Assembly: GCA_949372755.1 (NCBI GenBank)
Contig: CASIBO010000003.1
Location: 124,001 to 188,000 of the forward strand
From: UBA9926 sp018645765
GTDB lineage: Bacteria; Pseudomonadota; Gammaproteobacteria; Pseudomonadales; Azotimanducaceae
Reading direction: 5' to 3'
Length of the DNA: 64,000 nucleotides
This document shows, piece after piece, positions 1 to 8,801 of the stretch. The notes beneath the pieces are model-generated. The model saw only the letters and a program-made list of their open reading frames with translations, was not told the origin of the DNA and did not search any database. The stretch's first letter is position 1; each line of letters begins with the position of its first letter. The position numbers and the translations under genes are program-made.

Positions 1-1362
1 ATCCTCCAGCGCGGCCATGGCTTTCAGTACGGTCAAGTCATCGCGCTGACGTCCAATCACCTGCATGGCAATGGGCATACCGTCTGCTGCCAATCCAATC
101 GGCACGCTGCCCGCAGGGTTACGCGTCATATTGAGCCCCATCGTATAGGAAACCCAATCAGGCGTTTCTTCGCCATTGACCAAACCATCGCCCATTAAGG
201 TCGGCGCATGACCTCGGGTTACCGGTGTTATTAAGATCGGCGCTTGTTGCAGTACGGCTTCAAGCTGATAGGCGTAGGTGTGGCAGTGATCAATGGCCAC
301 GGCATAATCTGCGGCGGTAAACCGGTCCAGCCCCATTTCAATCTGAGGCCGGAGCGCTGCATCAATTTTCTCCCAATCTTTTGTGCCTCTTAAATGACCT
401 TGGGCGCGCGCTCGAGCTGCCGTCCAAAAGACCAGCCAATCCCCGAAGGGATGTTTATCCCAGATTGTTTCTTGCTCGATCACCTGCACGCCAGCACGAC
501 GCAACTGCTCAATCGCCCCCTCACACAGGGCTAAGATTTCGGCATCACAGCTCGTGATGCCCATGGTCGGCGACCAGATCACCGACTCAGGGAGCGTGCC
601 ATCAAGTTGAGGCGCCCACGGCGCATTCGGCGCCGGCAACGAAAAGATATCGGTTGGCTCAGCACCGATGCACTGATCCAACACGAAAGCCGCATCCCGA
701 ATACGACGGGTCATGGGCCCCTTTACCGTCAGCAAACCCGACCCGGTTGGTTTCGGCCCACCGTTCGGCACCCGGCCTTGGGACGTCTTAATGCCACTTA
801 AGCCGCACAAGGCCGCTGGAATTCGGATCGAGCCGCCACCATCGCTGCCGGTCGCTAAAGGAACCATGCCCGCGGCAAGCGCCGACGAGGATCCGCCTGA
901 GGAGCCCCCTGGGGTTCGCGTTACATCCCAGGGATTCTTAGTTATCCCGAACGGCACGTTATCCGTTTTACCTTTGTAGCCAAACTCAGGCGTATTGGTC
1001 TTGCCAACCACAATGGCGCCGGCGGCGCGCAAACGTCGGACCAATTCAGAGTCTTCAAGGGCCGGTGCATCCTCTGTATGAAAAGCGGACCCAAACGTGG
1101 TGATGTAGCCTTGGGCGTCTTCTAAATCTTTCACTCCGAATGGAATGCCCGCCAGTGGCAGAGGCTCACCGGCGGCGAGGCGTTGATCGACCTTGGCAGC
1201 CTCGTCGAGCGCCCGTGCCTCATCAACGGCACAAAAGGCATTGATAACCGGATTGAGGCGATGAATGTTCTGAAGCGCTGCCGTAACCAACGCCTTGCAA
1301 CTGGTTTGGCCGGTTTGGACTTGCTGTGTTAAATCCAAAATTGTCGTTTGACGGAAATCCAT
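1..1362 (-). CDS. Amidase (amidase-signature family), C-terminus cut by window edge
   Basis: 454 residues are visible, reading from an ATG at 1362 to the window edge; the C-terminus lies outside. The Ser-cisSer-Lys triad of the amidase-signature family is present: Lys78 in GIPFGVKD, the cis-Ser near 154 in PGGSSGGSSSA, and nucleophile Ser178 in TGSDGGGSIRIP. The family hydrolyses amide bonds (GatA, fatty acid amide hydrolase, 6-aminohexanoate hydrolase). The substrate cannot be told from sequence, and no gatB or gatC is next to it, so it is unlikely to be GatA. It stands alone, with a decayed region upstream on the same strand. Family assignment is secure; the exact function is open. Confidence 0.93.
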   Translation of the reverse strand, partial: MDFRQTTILDLTQQVQTGQTSCKALVTAALQNIHRLNPVINAFCAVDEARALDEAAKVDQRLAAGEPLPLAGIPFGVKDLEDAQGYITTFGSAFHTEDAPALEDSELVRRLRAAGAIVVGKTNTPEFGYKGKTDNVPFGITKNPWDVTRTPGGSSGGSSSALAAGMVPLATGSDGGGSIRIPAALCGLSGIKTSQGRVPNGGPKPTGSGLLTVKGPMTRRIRDAAFVLDQCIGAEPTDIFSLPAPNAPWAPQLDGTLPESVIWSPTMGITSCDAEILALCEGAIEQLRRAGVQVIEQETIWDKHPFGDWLVFWTAARARAQGHLRGTKDWEKIDAALRPQIEMGLDRFTAADYAVAIDHCHTYAYQLEAVLQQAPILITPVTRGHAPTLMGDGLVNGEETPDWVSYTMGLNMTRNPAGSVPIGLAADGMPIAMQVIGRQRDDLTVLKAMAALED

Positions 1363-1394
1363 GATGCGCTCCCAGCGGTTGATTAATCTCGTTA

Positions 1395-1880
1395 CAGGCC
1401 GCATCAAGTGGCGTTGGAATCAGCCCGTTTACACGCGGATTGTGCTTACCCTGGTTGATCCAGGGCGGATACGCCCATCGGGCCGCTGCCTGCTTGTTCA
1501 ACCCAACAGCCAGTGCCAACAAATGGGCCGCTCAAAAGACTATAAACCAATGATCCAAAAAATGCAGTGGGTGAACCAGCTCGTCAAAACGGTCGCCATG
1601 AACCCTCAAAACTGGATCTCAAGGCGGTCCTTGTTCCCGGCAATTTTTGAGCGCAGCAAGCACCCATCCGGGCAGAGCCAACAGGATGGTCGCTTGCCCC
1701 AACACCCGCGAGCAACGCCGCAGAGCTGCGAAAGGCCCAGCCGGGTCAAGCGCCGCTATGAACACGCTCCCCAACGGAGCCGCTAGCAGAGGGTTCGCCA
1801 ACCGATAGACCGACACGGTAACCAGCCTTTCTGCCTGGATGCGCAGTGCTTGCTATGCTTCAAGCGTCACATTCGCTGTT
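1395..1880 (-). pseudogene. Possible decayed membrane-protein gene between the amidase and the sterol desaturase
   Basis: No intact gene fits here, but one minus-strand frame keeps protein-like composition across three in-frame stops. The pieces are: a Leu/Ala-rich stretch encoded at about 1860-1622, ending in a TGA; a middle piece rich in His, Asp and Phe; a second TGA near 1530; and a third piece beginning LLALAVGLNKQ that runs towards the amidase start. The first and third pieces could be membrane helices. I do not recognise a family. Either this is a gene broken by nonsense mutations, or the open character is chance in moderately GC-rich DNA. The plus-strand reading frame through the same bases has shadow-like composition. 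Confidence 0.3.
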
Positions 1881-1897
1881 GGACTGGGGCACGAGCG

Positions 1898-2779
1898 TCA
1901 TTCGTGCAAAGCGGCACGACGGGTCTTCGCCCGCAAATCTGGCGCCTCGAAGTGCCAGCCAGGCGCTTTGAACAAAATTCCGAATCGTTGCGAGGCGGTT
2001 TGGCAGGTCTTAAGATCACGCCAAAGCGCTAAATATCCCGCAACGGCAAAATACAGCGGATTTCGACCTTCTAAGTTTTTGGTCAAGCCATACACCACCG
2101 GTTGCTCGGGGACTTCCTCGGTAAACGTGCCAAACAACCGGTCCCAGACAATCAACACGCCGCCATGATTTTGATCCAAATAGGCAACGTTCGAGCCATG
2201 ATGAACCCGATGATGGCTGGGCGTATTAAAAATCCCTTCAAACCAAGCAGGCAGTTTATCAATGGTCTCGGTGTGAACCCAAAATTGGTAGGCCAGGTTT
2301 ATACTGATCATGGTGAGCACCATGACAGGGTGAAAGCCTAATAACGGTAGCGGCAGCCAAAACCAGTATTTGTGGATCCGTTCTCCCACACCTTGGCGCA
2401 GTGCCGTGCCAAAATTCATGATCTGGGCGGAATGGTGGGCTTCATGACCGGCCCAGAATAAGCGTACTTCGTGATTGGCCCGATGAAACCAATAATAGAT
2501 TAAATCATCCAGAACAAAGAGTAGGCACCACGCCCACCAATGCGTCCCGACCACGGTTTTCAGCGGCGACAGTTCATAGAGTTGGTAAAAGACCACAACC
2601 GCCAGCGCTTTTGGTAGCACATCAATGAGCGCAGAGAGCACCAAAAGCCCCAAGGACAAAGCCGTGTCACGCGGTTGATACCATGCTTTTTGGTAAACAA
2701 AGGATACTAACGCTTCAACGACAATCGCCAACAAGAAAGCTGGCAAGGCATACTGATTGATCGAATCCGCTGTCAGCAC
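1898..2779 (-). CDS. Sterol desaturase / fatty acid hydroxylase family membrane protein
   Basis: 293 residues from a GTG at 2779 with a GGAG ribosome site about 9 bases upstream; no in-frame ATG competes. It is a di-iron membrane oxygenase of the superfamily that includes alkylglycerol monooxygenase, C-5 sterol desaturase and carotene hydroxylase. The histidine boxes are visible: HRANH (99-103), HEAHH (112-116), His169 in WVHTE and HHRVHH (189-194). Hydrophobic segments lie near residues 10-30, 42-68, 83-97 and 140-165. Family members hydroxylate or desaturate lipids at the membrane using O2 and iron. The substrate is unknown. It is divergent from the helicase gene and alone on its strand. 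Confidence 0.9.
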   Translation of the reverse strand: MLTADSINQYALPAFLLAIVVEALVSFVYQKAWYQPRDTALSLGLLVLSALIDVLPKALAVVVFYQLYELSPLKTVVGTHWWAWCLLFVLDDLIYYWFHRANHEVRLFWAGHEAHHSAQIMNFGTALRQGVGERIHKYWFWLPLPLLGFHPVMVLTMISINLAYQFWVHTETIDKLPAWFEGIFNTPSHHRVHHGSNVAYLDQNHGGVLIVWDRLFGTFTEEVPEQPVVYGLTKNLEGRNPLYFAVAGYLALWRDLKTCQTASQRFGILFKAPGWHFEAPDLRAKTRRAALHE

Positions 2780-2989
2780 CCGGTAACTCCTCTCATGATA
2801 AAACCCCTTGGCATACGCTCAGGGCCATTTTGTAATGCCACCTTAATCCACCTAGGCGGCGTGCGGCTTTGCACAGACAAACGGTAATCGCTCGCACGAT
2901 AACTGCTCCATCCGTGCAGAAACCAGTAATGCCCGAAATAGATCGCTTAATCATTCGCGCGAAGCTTGCCCTATGCTTTAAACTAATCA

Positions 2990-3017
2990 TTGTAAAGATT
3001 GTTCAAACATTTATACT
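2990..3017 (+). promoter_or_regulatory. Candidate sigma70 promoter of the RNA helicase gene
   Basis: TTGTAA (2990-2995) and TATACT (3012-3017) are separated by 16 bases in a locally AT-rich stretch. Transcription from here would begin near 3024, downstream of the longest possible helicase start at 2869. This supports the later start chosen for that gene. Motif match only. Confidence 0.4.
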
Positions 3018-3066
3018 TCGCGCCTTTCCCCCGGCCTCGTGCCAAACTCCGACAGGATACCATCCT

Positions 3067-4944
3067 TTGCTGAATACTGACGTGCCAACAACGTTCGAGA
3101 ACCTCGAACTACCGATCAATCTCTTATCCACCCTGACTGCGCTGGGCTATCAAAACCCAACCCCGGTTCAAGCGGCGAGTATTCCACACTTATTGACGGG
3201 TAAGGACCTGCTCGGACACGCGCCAACCGGCACCGGTAAAACGGCTGCCTTTAGCCTACCGTTACTCGCTCGCATCGATGTGACCAAAAATACGACCCAG
3301 GTTTTGGTCCTTGCACCGACCCGTGAATTGGCAATCCAGGTTACTGCTGCGATGAAGCAGTATGGCGCGGACTTAAAAGGTCTAAAAACCTTGTCCATTT
3401 ACGGCGGACAGGATTACGGGCCCCAACTTCAACAGCTAAGAGCTGGCCAACATGTGGTTGTCGGCACGCCTGGTCGCGTCATGGACCATATCCGCCGTGG
3501 GACGCTCAAGCTTGATGCTTTAGAAGCATTGGTGCTGGATGAAGCCGATGAAATGCTCAAAATGGGTTTCCTAGAAGACGTTGAATGGATCCTTGAACAA
3601 ACACCAGATACCCGCCAAATGGCGTTATTTTCCGCCACCATGCCACGGGAAATCAAACGCATCGCAACGCGTTTCATGAAGACCCCCGAGACCGTTTCGA
3701 TTAAGGCGTTGAGCGGCGCGAAAGCGATGATCAATCAACGCTACAGCATTATGGCGGCAAAAGAGAAGCCTGAGGCCTTACAAAAGCTGCTCAACTTCGA
3801 GGCCTTTGATGCCGTCTTGATTTTTGTTCGGACTAAGGTGCAAACGGAAAGCCTCGCTGAGCTTGTGAGCAAAAACGGCCACCGAGTCGCGGCCATCCAT
3901 GGCGATCTGGCGCAAAGTCAACGCGAGCAAATTATTAAACGCCTGTCTAAAGGCCAGCTCGATATTGTGGTTGCAACCGATGTTGCCGCGCGCGGCTTGG
4001 ATGTTGAACGCATCAGCCACGTAATCAATTTTGACGCGCCTCATGATGCTGAAACCTACGTTCATCGCATAGGCCGAACGGGGCGTGCTGGCCGAAGCGG
4101 TGAAGCCATCATTTTCCTTAACAAACGAGAAGAACGGCTGATTCGCGGTCTAGAACGCGAAACGCAAAACAAATTAACGCAATATCACCTGCCGACCGCT
4201 TCGATGATTCGCGAAAAGCAGTTGAACGATTTTGCTGCGACGTTAAAAACAGCTGTTGAAGCCGGGCCCCGGGAGGAACTGATTGAAGTCATTGACCGGA
4301 TCGCCAACGAACTGGAAACCGACCATTTAACCATCGCGGCAGTGCTGGCCAGTCAACTGCTCCCTGAGCGCAGTCCTGGCAGCCGAAAAACGCCTGCCGC
4401 CGAGTCGACACGACCTCAGGCTAAAGAAAGGTCGAGGACGCAATCCACCGCAGCAGACCAGCCGCCACCGCCACCTAAATCACAGCCCGGATTTTCCCCC
4501 TCGAAGGGCAAAGCTATTTTTCGAATTGAAGTCGGCCATGATCAATCGGTTGAACCTGGCGAAATCGTCGGCGCGATCGCCAACGAAGGCGGTTTAAACG
4601 GCAAGGAAATCGGGCAAATCCAGATTTTTGCGGATCACACTTTGCTCGAGCTGCCCAATGCGCTGCCCAGAACGGTCTTCGTGACGCTGAAAAACGTTTG
4701 GATACGCGGCCGACGCCTCAGCATTCATCGTTTGGATGCCGAGCAAGCAAACGCGCAAAAAGAACGCAGCAAAAAGTCACCCCGGGCCGTTAAAACCGCT
4801 TCACGCGGCAAGCCCAAGCCTGCTTGGCAGAAAGACAATGCAAGACCGGCACCCAGACGAGACAACGCCGCAGCCAAACCGGCCGAGGCGCGAGGCCCGA
4901 AGAAAACCATTAAGCGCAGAACGCCAAAGCCAACTGCCTCTTAA
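3067..4944 (+). CDS. deaD: DEAD-box ATP-dependent RNA helicase, DeaD/CsdA type
   Basis: About 625 residues. I chose the TTG at 3067, which has AGGA nine bases upstream and matches where DeaD proteins begin; a GTG at 3082 is the alternative. A longer frame from 2869 would add a non-conserved N-terminus and starts upstream of the likely promoter. Helicase motifs in order: Q motif (PTPVQ), GTGKT, PTRELA, TPGR, DEAD, SAT, then ARGLD and HRIGRTGRAGR. A C-terminal DbpA/DeaD RNA-binding domain follows (IFRIEVGHDQ to RGRRLSIHRLD), then a Lys/Arg/Pro-rich tail of about 65 residues. The family remodels structured RNA in ribosome assembly and cold adaptation. DeaD rather than SrmB/RhlE is indicated by the C-terminal domain. 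Confidence 0.92.
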   Translation: MLNTDVPTTFENLELPINLLSTLTALGYQNPTPVQAASIPHLLTGKDLLGHAPTGTGKTAAFSLPLLARIDVTKNTTQVLVLAPTRELAIQVTAAMKQYGADLKGLKTLSIYGGQDYGPQLQQLRAGQHVVVGTPGRVMDHIRRGTLKLDALEALVLDEADEMLKMGFLEDVEWILEQTPDTRQMALFSATMPREIKRIATRFMKTPETVSIKALSGAKAMINQRYSIMAAKEKPEALQKLLNFEAFDAVLIFVRTKVQTESLAELVSKNGHRVAAIHGDLAQSQREQIIKRLSKGQLDIVVATDVAARGLDVERISHVINFDAPHDAETYVHRIGRTGRAGRSGEAIIFLNKREERLIRGLERETQNKLTQYHLPTASMIREKQLNDFAATLKTAVEAGPREELIEVIDRIANELETDHLTIAAVLASQLLPERSPGSRKTPAAESTRPQAKERSRTQSTAADQPPPPPKSQPGFSPSKGKAIFRIEVGHDQSVEPGEIVGAIANEGGLNGKEIGQIQIFADHTLLELPNALPRTVFVTLKNVWIRGRRLSIHRLDAEQANAQKERSKKSPRAVKTASRGKPKPAWQKDNARPAPRRDNAAAKPAEARGPKKTIKRRTPKPTAS

Positions 4945-5028
4945 GGTCTTCAGCGCCCTCTTTATTGATCAGGGCCAATTGCGCTAAACTCTTCGCCTGA
5001 ATTTGATCCATAAACGGAGGCGCACCTG

Positions 5029-6351
5029 ATGAGCGAAGCAATAGCCAGTCCAGAAAACGAGGCACAGCCTATCCCAGACTTTAAGCGGCCCGGGGATGGC
5101 GAGAACGTGATCTCTGGCGAGATCCCGAATCCGTACGACATTGCCCTAGCCGACATCAACCCGGTCAGTGCTCGACTATTCAGCGAGGACAAGCAGTGGG
5201 ATTATTTCAAACGATTACGGGCCGAAGACCCCGTACACTTCAATCAAACCGAACTGGCAGGACGGTACTGGTCTCTCACCGGTTATGACGAAATCAAACA
5301 AGTGGATTCCGATCATCACAACTTTTCATCGGCCCACGGTATTACGCTGGGATTCCCGATCGATGCCGAACTTCCAGAAGGCGCCCTCAACGTCAGTATG
5401 TTCATTGCGATGGACCCGCCGACCCACGATGTTCAGCGTAAAACGGTTTCCCCAGTCGTTGCGCCCAGTAATCTAGCCAATTTAGAAGGCCTCATTCGAC
5501 AACGTACCCAGTCGGTATTAGACAGTATTCCTTTGAATCAACCTTTTGATTGGGTCGAGCTTGTTTCGATCGAACTCACTACGCAAATGCTGGCGACCTT
5601 GTTCGACTTCCCGTTCGAGGATCGACGCAAGCTTACCCGCTGGTCGGATGTCGCAACCGCTGTACCGGGCGCGGGCATTGTTGAGTCGGAAGAGCAGCGT
5701 CGTGCTGAGCTCATTGAATGCCTGCAATACTTCACCCAACTTTGGGAAGAACGCAAGGTAAATCCCGGTAGCGATCTCGTTTCGATGCTGGCGCACGGCG
5801 AAGAAACCCATGATATGCAGCCGCTCGAGTTCCTCGGCAATTTAATTCTGCTGATTGTTGGCGGAAACGACACCACCCGAAACTCCATGACCGGCGGCGT
5901 TTACGCGCTCAATCAATTTTCATCGGAGTTTGCAAAGCTTAAAAGTAATCCTGCCTTGATCCCAAATATGGTGGCTGAAATGATCCGCTGGCAGACGCCG
6001 CTGGCCTATATGCGCCGAACGGCCAATCACGATATCGAACTGGGCGGCAAAGCCATCAAAGCTGGTGATCAATTGCTTATGTGGTATGTCTCGGGCAACC
6101 GGGATGAAACTGCGTTCGAGCGCCCCAACGATCTTGTGATCGATCGACCGAATGCGCGAGGGCACCTGAGTTTTGGCTTCGGCATTCATCGCTGCATGGG
6201 AAATCGGTTAGCCGAGATGCAATTGCGCATATTGTGGGAAGAAATTCTTGAGCGCTTTGATGACATCCAAGTTTTGGCAGAACCTGAACGAACCTATTCT
6301 TCGTTTGTTAAGGGTTATACTAAAATGATGGTGACGGTAACGCCTAAATGA
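5029..6351 (+). CDS. Cytochrome P450, CYP153-type alkane terminal hydroxylase
   Basis: 440 residues from ATG 5029, with CGGAGG about nine bases upstream. P450 landmarks: I-helix GGNDTT (278-283), ExxR at 317-320 (EMIR), and heme-ligand Cys389 in FGFGIHRCMGNR. Several long stretches read like CYP153 proteins as I know them, notably MFIAMDPPTHDVQR, LLIVGGNDTTRNSM and WQTPLAYMRR. CYP153 enzymes are soluble class I P450s that hydroxylate medium-chain n-alkanes, fatty acids or terpenes at the terminal carbon. They need a ferredoxin and a ferredoxin reductase; neither is next to this gene, so they must be encoded elsewhere. The gene is monocistronic: a strong terminator follows 36 bases after the stop. 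Confidence 0.93.
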   Translation: MSEAIASPENEAQPIPDFKRPGDGENVISGEIPNPYDIALADINPVSARLFSEDKQWDYFKRLRAEDPVHFNQTELAGRYWSLTGYDEIKQVDSDHHNFSSAHGITLGFPIDAELPEGALNVSMFIAMDPPTHDVQRKTVSPVVAPSNLANLEGLIRQRTQSVLDSIPLNQPFDWVELVSIELTTQMLATLFDFPFEDRRKLTRWSDVATAVPGAGIVESEEQRRAELIECLQYFTQLWEERKVNPGSDLVSMLAHGEETHDMQPLEFLGNLILLIVGGNDTTRNSMTGGVYALNQFSSEFAKLKSNPALIPNMVAEMIRWQTPLAYMRRTANHDIELGGKAIKAGDQLLMWYVSGNRDETAFERPNDLVIDRPNARGHLSFGFGIHRCMGNRLAEMQLRILWEEILERFDDIQVLAEPERTYSSFVKGYTKMMVTVTPK

Positions 6352-6387
6352 CCCGACGCCATTAGGGCGACTATTACACCATGATGC

Positions 6388-6424
6388 AAAAAGGCCTTGC
6401 GTCTAACGGAAGGCCTTTTTCGTT
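6388..6424 (+). terminator. Intrinsic terminator after the P450 gene
   Basis: An 11-bp perfect stem (6388-6398 pairing with 6410-6420) encloses an 11-base loop and runs into a T tract. The A tract on the other side means it could also stop transcripts from the minus strand. Confidence 0.85.
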
Positions 6425-6439
6425 TTGCGTCACGCGCCT

Positions 6440-6705
6440 CAGGGTCCGTGACACCCTCCGCGCCGAGTTGATAAATCGACTGCTTGCGGGCCAATAGATG
6501 CTTGCAGTAATAAGCGACCTCCTTGAATCGCGCTTCCGTCTCCACATTCGCTCGATCAAAGAAATGCGGGGACCTCCGGTCCCGTTATATCCATCCACCA
6601 GCAAGCTTTTATCTCCAGTCGTTTCAACAAGCTCAACCACGGCGACAAAACGATTACCTGGCGCACCATAGCGCTTTTGAGGTCCGGTAAGGCGTTTGGC
6701 GCCAC
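6440..6705 (-). pseudogene. Frameshifted C-terminal remnant of a penicillin-acylase-family gene
   Basis: On the minus strand one frame reads YGAPGNRFVAVVELV then GDKSLLVDGYNG. After a shift of frame the sequence continues as SPHFFDRAN then ARFKEVAYY and SIYQLG. This order, with the SPHFFDQA-like box and the xFKDVxFY-like box, is the C-terminal end of penicillin acylase-type Ntn hydrolases (acyl-homoserine-lactone and beta-lactam acylases). No intact upstream acylase sequence is found, and short frames reaching to about 6970 look non-coding. I infer a gene lost by frameshift and deletion. The P450 terminator lies just beyond its 3' end. Confidence 0.55.
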
Positions 6706-7013
6706 TGAAGAGCACATCCCCACACATTGGATGCAAAACCAACAGCGAAACTGGGTTGGTTACCTTGTGGGGCTGTACAATGTTGCCCGTTGAACGCAAC
6801 CATCGATTGCCCCCTGCAACCGGAACGCAATAAACTCAATAGGATCAGTAGGCAGCGGGCAGATCTCATAGTGCTTGGTCGAAGAGAAAAGCGTTACCAT
6901 AATATTTTGGACGGTAAACAGCGCTGTAATAATATTCCGCAAGCACCCGCACATGGCTTGCGCCACGTGGAGACAGAAATGCCGATACCGAACCAGTACC
7001 CAAGGAGACGTCT

Positions 7014-7859
7014 ATGAAGATTGGCTTATTTGGCATCAACATGAACCATCTTGCCCAACCCAAAGAAGCGGCGATCATCGCGCAACATGCTGAAGCCCTC
7101 GGCTTTGAATCGCTGTGGACTGGCGAACACGTGGTACTGCCAGATCCACGGCAGGCCCCTTCACCCGCAAACCCAGATACCCCAATGGCCCATCCACCAG
7201 CCTTTCTTGCGTATCTCGCCGCACTGACCTCAACCATCAAACTGGGCACCGGCATTACCCTAGTAGCTCAACGCAACCCCGTAGTCCTCGCTAAAGAAAT
7301 TGGTACCCTGGACCTCATTACCGAAGGCCGGTTACTGTTCGGCGTCGGCGCGGGCTACCTGCACCAAGAATTTGAGGCACTCGGCGTCGATTTCGCGAGC
7401 CGCGGTCCCCGGACCGATGAGAGCATCGATGCGATGAGAGCACTATGGCGGGATCCAAAACCGAGTTTCCAGGGAAAGTACTATCAGTTCGATGGCGTCC
7501 AAGCCCAACCGCGCCCAACCCGACCAGAGGGCCCGCCACTGCATGTTGGCGGCGCAAGCCCAGCCGCGCTGCGGCGAACCGTGACAAAAGGTCACGGCTG
7601 GTACGGATTTGCGATGGACGTCGCAACAGCGGGTAAAACGATCGCTCGGCTCAGAGCCGCTGAGGCACGCCATGAACGCCCGAATGGGTTAGGTGACATC
7701 GAGATCAGTATTACGCCCCCTAAGCCACCAACTAAAACGATGGTTGAGGACTATCAGGCGCTTGGCGTTTCACGGGTCATTCCGATGCTCGGGTTTTACC
7801 CCAAGGTGTCGATGATGTTTGATCTCGAAAAACTCGCAGCCGACCTCATTCAAAGCTGA
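7014..7859 (+). CDS. LLM-class (luciferase-like) flavin/F420-dependent oxidoreductase
   Basis: 281 residues from ATG 7014, with AAGGAG seven to eight bases upstream. It has the TIM-barrel pattern of bacterial luciferase-like proteins: MKIGLFGINMNH at the start, FESLWTGEHV near 30, IKLGTGITLVAQRNPVVLAKEI, and GRLLFGVGAGYLHQEFEALG, typical of the TIGR03619 type of 'F420-dependent' oxidoreductases. These enzymes use FMN or F420 to oxidise or reduce organic substrates. The cofactor cannot be told from sequence, and F420 use is not established for most gammaproteobacteria. It precedes an SDR gene by 150 bases on the same strand. Confidence 0.88.
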   Translation: MKIGLFGINMNHLAQPKEAAIIAQHAEALGFESLWTGEHVVLPDPRQAPSPANPDTPMAHPPAFLAYLAALTSTIKLGTGITLVAQRNPVVLAKEIGTLDLITEGRLLFGVGAGYLHQEFEALGVDFASRGPRTDESIDAMRALWRDPKPSFQGKYYQFDGVQAQPRPTRPEGPPLHVGGASPAALRRTVTKGHGWYGFAMDVATAGKTIARLRAAEARHERPNGLGDIEISITPPKPPTKTMVEDYQALGVSRVIPMLGFYPKVSMMFDLEKLAADLIQS

Positions 7860-7913
7860 ATCGGTCACAGTCCTGGCGGACATAAGTTTCAATGGTATCG
7901 TTAATCTGCTCAA

Positions 7914-7930
7914 AGGCCGCCAAGCGGCCT
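7914..7930 (+). other. Short hairpin after the LLM gene
   Basis: AGGCCGC and GCGGCCT form a 7-bp stem around a CAA loop, 55 bases after the LLM stop. There is no T tract, so it is at best a weak or Rho-assisted end of transcript, or an mRNA 3' stabiliser. Confidence 0.35.
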
Positions 7931-8009
7931 AACGCTGGGTCGCCAAATCAAGTGACCAGTAACCCGTAATAATAAACAAGGTAATACGCTTAATAAGGAA
8001 ATGAAAACC

Positions 8010-8801
8010 ATGATTGATTTAACAGGAAAAGTTGCGGTCGTGACCGGCGCGAGCAAAGGGATCGGAAAAGGCATCGTCGAGGGTCTTTGCGAGTACGGCT
8101 GCACGGTCTACTTCACCGGCCGCAGCACCAGCTCGGAGGTGCCCCCCGCGCCAATGACCATCGAAGCCACCGCCCTATCCGCCAACAAACTCGGCGGCAA
8201 AGCGATTCCGGTATGCCTGGATCACAACGATGATGCAGCGGTTGGCGCGCTCTTCGCGAGAATTGACCAAGAGCAAGGTCGTTTGGATATTCTGGTCAAC
8301 AACGTCTATCAGATTCCCAATCCTCCCGCTATGAACAAGGGCTTTTGGGAGCATCCGATTTCGGTTTGGGATGACCAGTGTGGCGTTGGCCTTCGAGGGT
8401 ATTACACCGCCAGTGTCTTCGCAGCCCCCATCATGATCCGGCATCAACAAGGACTCATCGTGAACATCTCGTCACGCGGCGGACGCGGATATGTGTTCAG
8501 TGCGAGTTACGGGGTCGGCAAAGCAGGCGTTGACCGAATGGCACAGGATTTTGCCATCGAGCTCGAACCCCATGGCGTCTCAGCCGTGTCCCTGTCACCT
8601 TCTAAGGTCAAGACCGAGTTCATTCTGGAAATGGTCGCAGCAGGCAAAATGTCGCTGGATGGCGGGGAGGCGCAATCGGTTCGACTCAGTGGCCGAGCGG
8701 TTGCGGCGCTTGCAACCGATCCTGTCTTGACCGAACTCAGCGGGCATATTCTGACGGTGACCGAGGTTCAAAACCGCTATAACCTTATTGATCCAGATTA
8801 G
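8010..8801 (+). CDS. SDR-family oxidoreductase, DHRS1-like
   Basis: 263 residues from the ATG at 8010, ten bases after AAGGA. An ATG at 8001 is in frame but too close to the ribosome site. Cofactor motif TGASKGIG (12-19), NNVY in place of NNAG (97-100), Ser154/155 and catalytic Tyr167-x3-Lys171 (YGVGK). The arrangement FWEHPISVWDDQCGVGLRGYY plus YGVGKAGVDRMA is characteristic of DHRS1-type proteins, which are NAD(P)H carbonyl/steroid reductases in animals with many uncharacterised bacterial relatives. The last 17 bases overlap the convergent hydrolase gene. The substrate is unknown. Confidence 0.9.
   Translation: MIDLTGKVAVVTGASKGIGKGIVEGLCEYGCTVYFTGRSTSSEVPPAPMTIEATALSANKLGGKAIPVCLDHNDDAAVGALFARIDQEQGRLDILVNNVYQIPNPPAMNKGFWEHPISVWDDQCGVGLRGYYTASVFAAPIMIRHQQGLIVNISSRGGRGYVFSASYGVGKAGVDRMAQDFAIELEPHGVSAVSLSPSKVKTEFILEMVAAGKMSLDGGEAQSVRLSGRAVAALATDPVLTELSGHILTVTEVQNRYNLIDPD

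Noticed and set aside
1361..1786. 141-codon plus-strand frame between amidase and sterol desaturase
   Set aside because: Composition rich in Arg, Gln and Ser, no ribosome site, and the opposite strand is more protein-like.
2869..3066. 66-residue N-terminal extension of the DeaD-type helicase
   Set aside because: Not DeaD-like, starts upstream of the likely promoter, and the TTG at 3067 has a good ribosome site.
5500..5900. Minus-strand frames of about 100 codons inside the P450 gene
   Set aside because: Shadows of the CYP153 gene, whose motifs are complete.
6727..7017. 96-codon plus-strand frame before the LLM gene
   Set aside because: Shadow of the decayed acylase region; no ribosome site and runs into the LLM start.
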